Source: Rubinisphaera italica
GTDB lineage: Bacteria; Planctomycetota; Planctomycetia; Planctomycetales; Planctomycetaceae
Direction of reading: 5' to 3'
Assembly (NCBI RefSeq): GCF_007859715.1
Contig: NZ_SJPG01000001.1
Coordinates: forward strand, 1,948,728-2,012,727
Length of the DNA stretch: 64,000 nt
Shown: positions 16,420 through 25,387 of the stretch, in pieces
How positions within the stretch are numbered: the stretch's first letter is position 1
Layout of the letters: each line of letters begins with the position of its first letter
Translations under genes and position numbers: made by a program
Notes under the pieces: model-generated
Databases searched by the model: none
What the model was told of the DNA's origin: nothing
The model's input: the letters and a program-made list of their open reading frames with translations, nothing else

Positions 16420-17393
16420 GTGATAAAAAGGTTTGGTTTAGCAGCAAAGATTGGCTTCCCGTTCTCAAGTCGAGGATTTACGGATTATTAAATGAAGATC
16501 ACTCTCTCGCACCGCAGCATTTATTTTTAATGAGCTCCCTTTTCGGTTCACAAAGACTCTTCATCCCCAAGCATGGATTCCGCGAACTTCCCATTCATGT
16601 GACAACATGGACTTTCACTGGCAGCAACACATTGTCTGTCGATGCAACAACCTTGGACATCAAAAAGGAGTTGATTTGGCGTAACCCAACCAGAAACAGA
16701 CTGATCGCAGGACTGGCGAAGGCAATCACGGAATCGGACGATAAAGCACTCACGAAGAAATACAAAAGCATCGCGAAAGCACTGTACTCGAAACTTGGGC
16801 AAAGAGTGGCGATTCTGGTAGAGAATGTCGAACATGCCGCTCGTCTGCACAGTTGGTTGCCAGACTGGCCTATTGTTGCGGGCAAGGTTAGCAATACGGC
16901 AAAGCTGACTCCGAAAGTACTGGCCGCCATTGAAGCAGGTAAACAGACAACCGCCAGAAAGTTTGATGATATTATCGTCACAACTCAGGGATTCGCAGAG
17001 CTGGGGTCGATCGGGATTTTGATTCGCGCCGATGCAGGTACGGGATTACCACCTGTCTCCCCTGACTATTTAGTATCCGGAGATATGGTCCCAGCAAGTT
17101 TGACAATCATTGATGTGAATGACCGCCATCATCCCCACCTTCGCCAACATTCCAAGTGGCGGCGAATCTCGTACCAGAAACGGGGCTGGAAAGTTGATGG
17201 TTGCGATCGCCTGTCGAATCCTGTTGATTGCGCAGATTACACGCCAGAAGGTCTCCATCCAGGTCGGCGGCGAGTCACTTCGGGTTCACCCAACCTGTTA
17301 TCACCTCAAGGGCGATCTTACTTGGGTTTAGTGCGTTATGGGATTCAGCAAGTTGCAACTCCAGGTTGTTCCAAGCCTGTTCCGTCAGAGTGA
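16420..17393 (+). pseudogene. C-terminal fragment of an SF2-type helicase
   Basis: The frame starts inside the IS1380 fragment, so the gene has lost its N-terminal (ATP-binding) part. What remains resembles a helicase second RecA-like domain: GQRVAILVENVEHAARLHSWL (strand and helix of motif IV type), FDDIIVTTQGFAELG (motif V-like) and LIRADAGTGLPP, then DVNDRHHPHLRQHSKWRRIS. The convincing part ends near 17200 (KRGWKV). The remaining frame up to 17393 runs antisense to the reverse transcriptase gene and does not look like protein. No family member is named with certainty; non-functional. Confidence 0.45.
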
Positions 17394-18396
17394 AGGAAAG
17401 TTCGTTATCTTTTATTTGCAGTCCGAAACCCAACAAGGTTGCTGTGTCCCTTTGCAAATCAAAGATTCCCCCTCCTTCACCCTTCAGTTCGAGTTTGGAT
17501 TTACCCAGCAGATGCTGGACCTGTTGCCGAACTTGGTGGCCTTCGGGCACGTCTTGGCAAAGGTAAGCGAGATTATCCGCGTACCGAAACCAAAACGGAA
17601 AATGAGATGCCGAAGTGATCGGCAAGTCATGTACATAGTGTAACAATACATTAAGGGCTGTAGGAGAGTAGTTGTTACCCTGGTCGATGCCAATCGTTCT
17701 TGACTGGTCTGTATCTTGAGCCATCACGGCGATCAGTTTGATTACTGAATCGTTGATCTCAACCGATGATTTACCCCCCTGCTTTGCCAAATCCTTTTGA
17801 GCTTTTCGATGCGATTTAATCAGATCAGATACACGAATCCTGTCGAACGCATTGCGAACATCGTCGATGACTAAAACCGTACGTCCGGTTTCTTGAATCC
17901 TTCGTTTCATTTGCTCAAGCATTTGCAGCGTTCCACGTTCTTTTCGAAATCCCCATGAGCCATTCAAGAAGAGTTGGTTCATATGCGGTTCAAGTAAAGT
18001 GTATAGGGCTTTCGCGACAACACGATCACAGATCGATCGAATGCTTAAAATCCGCTTCTTCGATGTTCCAGGTTTGGGAATGGGAACTTTCCTGGCTTCG
18101 AGCGGACGATAACGAGATTTCAAAAGTGTTTTTGAAAGTGTGCGAAACACGTTCGCCCATTCGCCTGGTGACAAACTTGCAAACGATATTCCATCCTTTC
18201 CCGCTCCCCAGCCTCCCTCGCTTCGTAACTCTTTAAAGCACTGCAATAAAAACTCGTGATCGGCGATCAACTTCAGAGTGATCATACCTTTGGCTAGCAA
18301 CTTCTGCCGTTTTCGTTTCTTGCGTCTTTGAGCGAAAGCCTCCTGACCAGTGCAAATCTCTCGGTCACCTTTTTGCCGTGGCAAATAGGAACGCAT
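17275..18396 (-). CDS. Reverse transcriptase (group II intron-like), YADN box
   Basis: The 373-residue product contains the ordered RT blocks: RT1 YRPLEARKVPIPKPG and the ILSIRSICDRVVAKAL helix (97-131), RT2 GSWGFRKERGT (147-157), RT3 VLVIDDVRNAFDRI with the catalytic Asp179, RT4 IDQGNNYSPTALN (237-249), RT5 FRYADNLAYL (270-279), and RT6/7 ending in LLGFGL. The box that is normally YADD reads YADN, so the second acidic residue is replaced. No maturase X domain or HNH domain follows; the protein stops just after ITGWVNPK, where related RTs continue, so C-terminal loss is possible. No intron RNA structure was recognised around it. It faces the helicase fragment. Confidence 0.75.
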   Translation of the reverse strand: MRSYLPRQKGDREICTGQEAFAQRRKKRKRQKLLAKGMITLKLIADHEFLLQCFKELRSEGGWGAGKDGISFASLSPGEWANVFRTLSKTLLKSRYRPLEARKVPIPKPGTSKKRILSIRSICDRVVAKALYTLLEPHMNQLFLNGSWGFRKERGTLQMLEQMKRRIQETGRTVLVIDDVRNAFDRIRVSDLIKSHRKAQKDLAKQGGKSSVEINDSVIKLIAVMAQDTDQSRTIGIDQGNNYSPTALNVLLHYVHDLPITSASHFPFWFRYADNLAYLCQDVPEGHQVRQQVQHLLGKSKLELKGEGGGIFDLQRDTATLLGFGLQIKDNELSFTLTEQAWNNLELQLAESHNALNPSKIALEVITGWVNPK

Positions 18397-18401
18397 TTGG
18401 G

Positions 18402-18551
18402 ATGGCCTTTGTGAATGACGGATCTGACGTCGCCAAAATCCTTCAAGTCGCTGCTCAATATGGTTTCCTGGAAGTTGATCAGGAACGTATTGATAAAGTG
18501 GTGGCTAAGGCTAAGGCGAAAGCGAAATGGGAGAAGATGACTGAGGATTAG
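18402..18551 (+). CDS. Small protein of 49 residues, unknown
   Basis: The ATG at 18402 begins MAFVNDGSDVAKILQVAAQY, and the frame ends with a lysine/alanine-rich helix (KVVAKAKAKAKWEKMTED) at the TAG at 18549. The frame is open further upstream over the RT start region, so this may be the tail of a longer lost protein rather than a free-standing gene. It is followed by a strong terminator at 18623. No family recognised. Confidence 0.35.
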   Translation: MAFVNDGSDVAKILQVAAQYGFLEVDQERIDKVVAKAKAKAKWEKMTED

Positions 18552-18622
18552 AGCTCTTTAGTATCTTCTTCTTCAACGACTCCGTCAGTTCCAGCGATAC
18601 GACCGGTTTCCACCGAGTCGAT

Positions 18623-18649
18623 GCCGGGGATAACCTCCCCGGCTTTTTT
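18623..18649 (+). terminator. Rho-independent terminator
   Basis: A perfect 7-bp stem GCCGGGG/CCCCGGC with a 7-base loop is followed by six T on the plus strand. It would end transcription coming from the 18402..18551 frame or its lost parent gene. Confidence 0.85.
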
Positions 18650-18761
18650 ATGCGCGTTGAACCTCATTCTGCGTGTCAAGTACCAGGATTATGACAGTAG
18701 ATTTGATTGGAATGGATTACATCAACGTCACGCTCCCAGTTCATCATAGCAAAACTGGTTT

Positions 18762-19394
18762 CTAACGAGTCTGACCTGCATTGTCACTCATCAGTCCCAT
18801 CAATGCGTTCTCGATCATCTCCTTTTTTGCCAGTCCGTCTAACCAATCTTGAGGGATTCCAAGTTCACCCCAGTAGGCCCCCGCGAACTGACCGCAGATG
18901 GCTCCCGTTGTATCGGCATCATCTCCCAGGTTCACGGCCCTGAGTACGGCTTCTCGGAAGTCCTGGGCATCGTGAAACGCCCATAGCGCGGCTTCCAGGC
19001 TTTTCACGACGTAGCCACTGCCCTTGATAGCAGGCGGTTGAAGCTGTCGAAAACTTCCCGTTGCCACTTCTTCGACTTCGGGATGAAGCGGTTCGAGTTG
19101 TCTCAGTTGTGTAAGCGGTTCCCAATCGGGGGCCAACACTTCATCTCTGTCCAATCCTTGCATCAGACCTGCCAGCACGAGTGCCATGTACCGGCAGGCC
19201 GATAAACATTGGGGACTGGCATGCGTCGGCAGACTTGATTCGGAGGCGAGAGTCGCCAGTTAATCAATGTGATCAGGGAAACGATCTAAGTAGCGGATCG
19301 GCACTGGCGCAATACGCATAATGGAGCCGTTTCCGCTGGAATGGGATGAACTGTCACCTGAAGATAGTGCATTGCTTGTTTGCTGAAATCGACT
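18762..19394 (-). pseudogene. ADP-ribosylglycohydrolase, truncated and with a nonsense codon
   Basis: Reading the minus strand from the IS1380 edge at 19394 gives the family motif SGNGSIMRIAPVPIRYLDRF, then an in-frame TAA (near 19262) replacing what looks like a CAA Gln codon. After it come ASPQCLSACRYMALVLAGL and the metal-binding NLGDDADTTGAICGQFAGAYWG. These proteins remove ADP-ribose from proteins or small molecules using two magnesium ions; NLGDDADT is the second metal site. The N-terminal third, including the first metal site, was lost at the IS boundary. Only the part after the stop (18762..19187) is an open frame, and it lacks half the active site. Confidence 0.8.
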
Positions 19395-20100
19395 TAGCCC
19401 GCATTTCTCACCCGGTTTCTCATTTCTTCTCCCGGGGGCTTGCGGGGCGGGAATTTGGTTTGGTGGGTGGGGATTGGGAGCGTGGAGGGGGTGTCGAGAG
19501 GCGTTTTTGTCGTGGATGGTCTGTTTTCAGGCCGTTTTTGTCAGTTCGGCGCGTACCGCGAGCGCGGTGGGCGCTGTGGTGGACTCTTTCGAAGCCGATT
19601 GGGCTCATCCAGGGACAGGCCGCGGCGGGAGGTCTTGCAGGTTTTGCCAGACCTGGCCGAACAACTCGCGATACGGGTATGCTTCCGACAGTGACAGCCA
19701 CACCTTCCGGCACGTCACCCGCACCTGTGCCCCGATCTTGAGCAGCTTCACGCGAATCGTATCGCAGCGGGCCTTTGCGTGATCGGTTCCCTGTAAGCCG
19801 TGACGTCGCAGAGCCGCCAGCAGCACATAGGCCACCGAAGAAAACCACAACCGCAGTTGATTGGCCCGCATGGTCGCACAACTCGTCCGGTCGGCGAACA
19901 GACACAACTGCTGTTCCTTGATCCGGTTTTCCATCTCGCCGCGCTGACAATACAGATCTTCATACAGCGTCCGGGCATCGGCCTGGTCTTCTGTCAGATT
20001 CGTCACCACAAACCGCGGGTTCTCGCCTTTCGAGAGATGCTCGGCCTTGGCGACAACCCGCCGCTGGCAACTCCAACTTTTCAACGTCCGGTACCGCAGG
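19395..20100 (-). mobile_element. IS1380 fragment B, inverted relative to fragment A
   Basis: A 706-bp copy of the same IS1380 half, from terminal repeat TAGCCCGCATTTCTCACCC at 19395 to the internal GGTACCGCAGG at 20100. It encodes the same transposase C-terminus on the minus strand. It is diverged from fragment A and from the intact copy in the short non-coding stretch near 19500-19530, so it comes from a distinct copy, yet it ends at the same internal base. Confidence 0.9.
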
Positions 20101-20658
20101 GCCAGCGACTTCTTTTCGGTCAAATCGATGACGGCACGAGGGCTGCGGGATATCTATGTGATGGTGTTTTTGAATCTGCAAACTCGTGAAGCGATCGTAA
20201 CCGAATCGACTTATCGGCCGAATTCGGCCTGGGTGTGCAGGCAAACGAAAAAGTTTGCCGAACAGACCTGTGATCGCGAAAAACGTCCTGCGATCCTAAT
20301 CCACGACCGAGATACGAAGTACACTAAAAAGTTTCGTGAAACTGTCGAAGCAGGGGGCATGAAAACGAATCCGTTACCGAAAGCCTCACCGAATCTGAAT
20401 GGCCGGTGCGAACGGTTTATTGAGACGATTAAACTGGAATGCCTCAACAAGTTTATCGTGTTTGGCAAGAAGCATCTCGATTATCTGACGGATGAATTTA
20501 CGAGCTATTACAACACAAATAGAAGCCACATGGAGCGTGACCACCTGCCACCGATTCGCGAAGAGCCTGGTGAAGTGGAGACCATTTCCATCGACCAGAT
20601 TGAGGTTAAGAAATACGTTGGCGGCTTGATCAAGTCGTTTGAGCGGAAGGTGGCTTGA
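20101..20658 (+). mobile_element. IS3-like transposase fragment (integrase core, C-terminal half)
   Basis: Fused directly to IS1380 fragment B, this segment encodes ASDFFSVKSMTARGLRDIYV through LIKSFERKVA. It matches residues about 168-354 of the intact transposase at 39497..40561 with few changes. It retains the DDE residues: Asp in ASDFF, Asp in HDRDTKY and Glu in CERFIETIK. The N-terminal helix-turn-helix half is lost, so it is dead. Confidence 0.88.
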
Positions 20659-20713
20659 TCGAGAAGACTGTAGTTTATCTCTCGGCGTGTCGGGACACTC
20701 TGATAGAAAATAT

Positions 20714-20834
20714 CAGAATGTCGTGACAAACAGCAGTGAAATTTACGACCGAATTGGGTCTCACACCATTGATACTCAAAGTAATGAGAACTCGCGAGGA
20801 AAAGTCCAGAATGCTGTGACAAACAGCAGGGAAA
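20714..20834. repeat. Pair of imperfect 28-bp direct repeats
   Basis: The two units (20714-20741 and 20807-20834) share 25 of 28 bases, with core GTGACAAACAGCAG. They lie between the IS3-like fragment and the stop of the efflux pump gene. A small hairpin CTGATA-N5-TATCAG (20700-20716) touches the first unit. Confidence 0.6.
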
Positions 20835-20920
20835 GTAATGTAACCCTGAGTGGCGGGTGGGGGCTTTGGACATCCATTTCAAGCTGTTACTGGGAATTCG
20901 AATTCTATTTAAAACAGAGA

Positions 20921-23900
20921 CTAATTTACAGTCACAGTTTGTTGCACACGTGGTTTCATTAGCCAATAGTAGAAGGTGGGGACGACCAGGAGGTTGAGAA
21001 TTGTGGAGGTTGTCAGACCGCCGAGAATTACATAGGCCATTGGGTATTCGATTTCGTGTCCGGGGATGTTGCCGCCGACAATAATTGGCACCAGAGCCAG
21101 GCCGGTTGTCAGAGCTGTCATCAGGATAGGAGCCAATCGCTCGGAGGCACCTCGCAAAATGAGTTCGGGTCCAAATGGCATGTTCTCAACTTTTTCGAGA
21201 TGCCGATAGTGATCGATCATCATGATACCGTTACGGGAAGCGACTCCGAGCACGGTCACAAAGCCGATTAACGAGCCCAGAGAAATGACCCCTCCACAAA
21301 GAAATGCCCCGGCGATTCCTCCGATCATCGAGAAGGGAAGAGTTATAAATATGAGCAAAGCAGGACGGAAAGCCTGGAAGTCGGCATAGAGTAACAGAAA
21401 GATTGCCAGAGCCGAAAAAATCGACAATACAAAGATTCGTTGCCGTGCCGCAGCCGCTTCTGCATATTCACCCAGAAACTCGGGATGATATCCCTGACCA
21501 AATTTGACCTTTCCTTTGACGGCCTGTTCAATTTCGTTGGCGACGCTGCTCAGGTCCCTGCCTTCAACATTGCATAACACATCAATTTTTCGCGACGAGC
21601 CTTCCCGGGTAATCACATTCGGAGCAGGCTCGATTGTAATATCAGCCACATCACCGAGTGAAACCTGGGCACCAGAAGGTGTATCGATCATCAGTTTCTG
21701 CAGGGCATCGAGATCGTGTCGAATAGATTCTTCGCCCCACACCATAACGCGAAAGATTTTCTGATCTTCAAAGATTTCACCAACCTGCAGACCATTGACG
21801 AGCAATGACGTCGCTGCAGAAATATCTCCAGGCGTTAGCCCAAACGTCATGGCATCTTCGCTACGAATGCGGACAATAATCTGCGGAACCAGAACCTGTT
21901 GTTCGACTTTGAGCCCGACCACGCCCTCAATTTCGCCCATCACTTGATAGACATCATTGGCAGTCGTTCGTAATTCATCGAGATTCGGACCATAAATTCG
22001 CACGACAATGGCCCCACTGGCTCCGGTTAAAACTTCCTTGATTCGTTCGGTGAGATAAGTCAGCAGATCTCGATACAGTCCTGGATACCCATCGACGATT
22101 TCCTGAACCGAGGCCACGGTTTTATCGTAGTCAACATCTTCATCAATACTGATCCATAGTTCAGTGAAATTGGGGCCGACGACTTCATCGGCTACTTCTG
22201 CACGTCCAATATGGGCTCCGAAATTTCTCACCCCATCGACCGCCATCATCTCTTCACTGGCTCGGATGGTGATGCGGTTCATGGCATCAATGCCAATCCC
22301 CGGCTTTTCAACCCAGTGCATCAGAAAATCGGTTTCCTTAAACTTCGGCAACAGTTCTTCGCCCAGGTAGGAGACCGAGAAGGCTGCGACGGCAAGTAGA
22401 CTTGTTACGAGGATCGCGGCAATGGAAAATCGCTTGATCAGAAAGGGCAGGATGCCTTCATAGATGCGTTTCAGAAATCGAACCAGAGGTGCATCGCGGT
22501 GCGTTTTTGTTGATCCCGAAAGCAGCAGCATTGACATTGCCGGCGTGACTGTCAGGGCTACGGCCAGAGATGCCAGAATCGCCAGTACATACGAGGCCGC
22601 CAATGGTTGAAAGAACGAACCGGCCAGGCCATCGAGAAAAAAGACGGGTACCAAAGTCAGGACCACGATAATACTGGCATACACAACAGCACTGCGAACT
22701 TCCATGGAGGCATCCAGCACGACTTGAAAAAGGGGCAGAGGGGTTTCTCGAAGTCGATTCAACCTCAAACGACGCTGAATGTTTTCTACATCGATAATCG
22801 CATCGTCGACAACTTCCCCCAGTGCAATGATCAGCCCGGCCAGCACCATCGTGTTGATTGTTCCGCCCCGGTAATACAGAACGGTGACAGCCGCAATGAG
22901 TGAAAGTGGAATTGCTGTACTGCTGATTAATGCCGCTCGCCAGTCAAACAGGAAAAAACAGAGAACGACGATCACGAGCACACAACCGATCAGCAGGGAA
23001 TGCGTGAGGTTGTCTAGAGCACGCTCGATAAACGTAGCAGGGCGAAAGATGGTCGTGTCGACTTCAACGCCCTCAAGAGCGGGTTTGAGATCTTCCATCG
23101 CGGCTTCGACATTGCGAGTCACATCGAGTGTATTGGCCCACGGCTGTTTTTCGACAATGAGCATGATTCCCATCTGGCTGTTGATGACGGCATCGCCAAT
23201 TGGTGGAGGCGAGCCGATTTTAACATCAGCGACATCTGCCAATCGCAAGGGAACCCCGTTTCGCCAGGCCACCACTGTATTAGCCAGATCTTCTGGAGTG
23301 GAGACCGAATTCGCCTGACGGATAGAGAGACGTTGGTTGGAAAGATCGACAAAACCTCCGGAACCGACGGCTGTCGATTTGCGAACCGCAATGGTAACTT
23401 CATCGAGCGTTAATTGATGGGCTCTCAGTCGATCGGGATTCACCAGCACTTGAAACTGCCGGTCGTAATCTCCCCAGATTGCGACGTTGGCAACTCCGGA
23501 GATAGACATCAACTTAGGACGGATGGTCCATTTGGAGAGGACGGTCAAGTCCATCTGCGACAACTCTTCTGAGGTCAATCCGATTTTCATGGCTCGACTG
23601 AGCGAGGAGAGAGGCGGCAGAATAATTGGCTGACGGGCAACGGTCGGCAATTGGGGAGCCGCCAGTGAGAGCCGTTCCTGAACGAGTTGACGAGCCGTGA
23701 TCAGATTTGTACCGCGTTGAAAGATCAGCCGAACTGACGAGAGACCTAACACCGATTTTGATCGAATCGTCTCGACAAAGGGAATCCCGTTGAGAGCGTT
23801 TTCGATTGGGACGGAGATCAAACTTTCCACTTCTTCCGTCGAGACGCCGGGAACTTCCGTTTGAATCTCAACCACTGGTGGGGCAAATTCCGGAAAGACA

Positions 23901-24007
23901 TCGAGCGGAACTTCGCTTGATCGTTCAATGCCAAAGACAATCAGGCCGATTGCAAATGCCACAACCAGAACTCGAAAATGTAACGAAGTCGAAATCAACC
24001 AACTCAT
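20921..24007 (-). CDS. CusA/CzcA-family heavy-metal RND efflux pump
   Basis: The start at 24007 ([16 protein letters not shown]) is the normal opening of HME-RND pumps; the 23 residues upstream are not. The 1028-residue inner-membrane pump has the first helix and large periplasmic loop ([29 protein letters not shown]), the central helix bundle with [19 protein letters not shown] (the acidic residues of the heavy-metal subgroup), a second periplasmic loop, and the final helices ([17 protein letters not shown]). It exports cations such as copper, silver, zinc, cobalt or cadmium by proton antiport through the adaptor and outer-membrane channel. It is the last gene of the operon, 109 bp after the adaptor gene. 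The metal is not decided by sequence. Confidence 0.93.
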   Translation of the reverse strand: MSWLISTSLHFRVLVVAFAIGLIVFGIERSSEVPLDVFPEFAPPVVEIQTEVPGVSTEEVESLISVPIENALNGIPFVETIRSKSVLGLSSVRLIFQRGTNLITARQLVQERLSLAAPQLPTVARQPIILPPLSSLSRAMKIGLTSEELSQMDLTVLSKWTIRPKLMSISGVANVAIWGDYDRQFQVLVNPDRLRAHQLTLDEVTIAVRKSTAVGSGGFVDLSNQRLSIRQANSVSTPEDLANTVVAWRNGVPLRLADVADVKIGSPPPIGDAVINSQMGIMLIVEKQPWANTLDVTRNVEAAMEDLKPALEGVEVDTTIFRPATFIERALDNLTHSLLIGCVLVIVVLCFFLFDWRAALISSTAIPLSLIAAVTVLYYRGGTINTMVLAGLIIALGEVVDDAIIDVENIQRRLRLNRLRETPLPLFQVVLDASMEVRSAVVYASIIVVLTLVPVFFLDGLAGSFFQPLAASYVLAILASLAVALTVTPAMSMLLLSGSTKTHRDAPLVRFLKRIYEGILPFLIKRFSIAAILVTSLLAVAAFSVSYLGEELLPKFKETDFLMHWVEKPGIGIDAMNRITIRASEEMMAVDGVRNFGAHIGRAEVADEVVGPNFTELWISIDEDVDYDKTVASVQEIVDGYPGLYRDLLTYLTERIKEVLTGASGAIVVRIYGPNLDELRTTANDVYQVMGEIEGVVGLKVEQQVLVPQIIVRIRSEDAMTFGLTPGDISAATSLLVNGLQVGEIFEDQKIFRVMVWGEESIRHDLDALQKLMIDTPSGAQVSLGDVADITIEPAPNVITREGSSRKIDVLCNVEGRDLSSVANEIEQAVKGKVKFGQGYHPEFLGEYAEAAAARQRIFVLSIFSALAIFLLLYADFQAFRPALLIFITLPFSMIGGIAGAFLCGGVISLGSLIGFVTVLGVASRNGIMMIDHYRHLEKVENMPFGPELILRGASERLAPILMTALTTGLALVPIIVGGNIPGHEIEYPMAYVILGGLTTSTILNLLVVPTFYYWLMKPRVQQTVTVN

Positions 24008-24115
24008 GAATGGTGGCCTTGCCAGGCTTAAAAGAAGATCAGTAATCAGGAAAACTATTCGTAATTTGCTTGCCAAATGTGGTAGATGAATTCTGTTTTC
24101 ATCAGAGATGAACCA

Positions 24116-25387
24116 CTACTTTCCTGTTCCGAATTCGGTTCCGAACAGCTCTGCGACTCCGTCGACGACAACCTCTGTGCCGACAGGGGGACCGCTTTCC
24201 AGGATGGCTAAATCCTGAGTGGTGCGTCTGACATTCACGCGTGTCCGGCGAAAATGATGCTCGTCAATTCTGGTATAAACCCACGTGCCACCATACATGT
24301 CATACAGCAAAGCATTGACAGGAATGACCAGCGACTCTGCCTCTGAGAGAGTTGGAATCGAAACGGAGACACGCTCCCCCGGACGGAATCGACTATTTGT
24401 GTTCGAGATGCTGTAATAAACATCCGCGGTAGACGAGAGAGGATCGGCTGCTGGCGGAGCAGCTATAGGAGTTGCTGTCAGTGTTGTGTCAGCGGGATTG
24501 TCTCCAAAAATCTTAATCGTGACTGGTTCGTCTGTTTTCAGTTCATTGAGTAGCCCTACATAAACAGGAACCCGGATCCACAGTTCTTCGAGATTCACAA
24601 TTTCGAATAATGTAGTTCCAGCCGAGACCGTCTGACCTAAAGTGACCGGAAGACTGCGAACAATTCCATCCAATGGCGAGTCGATATCAATTGGAGTGGC
24701 CGATTCTTTTTCGACATCCGAAGTAAGGCGATCCAGCACCTGCTTACGTTCTTTCGCCACTTTCAGACCTGCTTCTGCCAACGCCAGTTGAGCTTTCGCA
24801 TCATCGACGGCTCTCTCGCTGCCGACGCGATCACTCAGAAGTTGCTCTGCTCGATTCAGGGCAATTTGAGCAGCGGTTACTTGTTCCTGAAACTGCTGCA
24901 TATCTCCATCGGCGGTCATCTGTAAGGAGATCAGATTCGCTTTCGCGTTGGCAATTTGAGCTCTCTCTGCTGGTGTCGGGACAAGTCGTTCTGGAGAAAT
25001 CAACGGAACGAAGCGGAAGATGGGCCGTCCTCGTTTGACGGAACTTCCGGGTTTTGGGAGCGTACTTTCAGTCGGGAGCTGAACAGTCCCCGCTACAGGA
25101 GCCACAACGACAGCCAATTCCCCGGGCGGAAGAGTGACTTCCCCTCCGAGCGAGCGAACCTGACCCACCATTTGCTTCTCAACCGGGGCAGTGGTAATCC
25201 CCAGCCTTTGCACGGCCTGTTCAGTCAGTTCCACTTCCGTCAGATTCGCTTCCTGTGGAATTGCGGATACTTTTGCAGGAGACTTTTTTTCAGATTTGGA
25301 TTGATGGTCCGATTTATTCTGGCAACCAGAGATTGCGAAGAGTTCCAGACCGATCAACAATAACAAACAATATTGCAGCATGTTCAT
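24116..25387 (-). CDS. RND efflux periplasmic adaptor (CusB/CzcB-like lipoprotein)
   Basis: A 423-residue membrane-fusion protein. The N-terminus is a lipoprotein signal (LIGLELFAISGC lipobox), so it is anchored in the inner membrane facing the periplasm. Then come the lipoyl/barrel-sandwich half (VVAPVAGTVQLP), a long coiled-coil hairpin (about residues 140-215, rich in Ala, Gln and Glu), the second half motif (IDSPLDGIVRSLPVTLGQTV), and the beta-barrel and membrane-proximal domain. It bridges the pump and the TolC-like channel. It starts inside the upstream gene's stop (ATGA overlap), so translation is coupled. Confidence 0.92.
   Translation of the reverse strand: MNMLQYCLLLLIGLELFAISGCQNKSDHQSKSEKKSPAKVSAIPQEANLTEVELTEQAVQRLGITTAPVEKQMVGQVRSLGGEVTLPPGELAVVVAPVAGTVQLPTESTLPKPGSSVKRGRPIFRFVPLISPERLVPTPAERAQIANAKANLISLQMTADGDMQQFQEQVTAAQIALNRAEQLLSDRVGSERAVDDAKAQLALAEAGLKVAKERKQVLDRLTSDVEKESATPIDIDSPLDGIVRSLPVTLGQTVSAGTTLFEIVNLEELWIRVPVYVGLLNELKTDEPVTIKIFGDNPADTTLTATPIAAPPAADPLSSTADVYYSISNTNSRFRPGERVSVSIPTLSEAESLVIPVNALLYDMYGGTWVYTRIDEHHFRRTRVNVRRTTQDLAILESGPPVGTEVVVDGVAELFGTEFGTGK

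Noticed and set aside
17275..18396. Group II intron
   Set aside because: No maturase X or HNH domain and no recognisable domain V hairpin next to the RT gene; flanks are IS and pseudogene sequence.
20047..20658. A single 203-residue fused protein starting in the IS1380 fragment
   Set aside because: The first 18 residues are antisense to the IS1380 transposase; only the IS3-like part from about 20101 is genuine.
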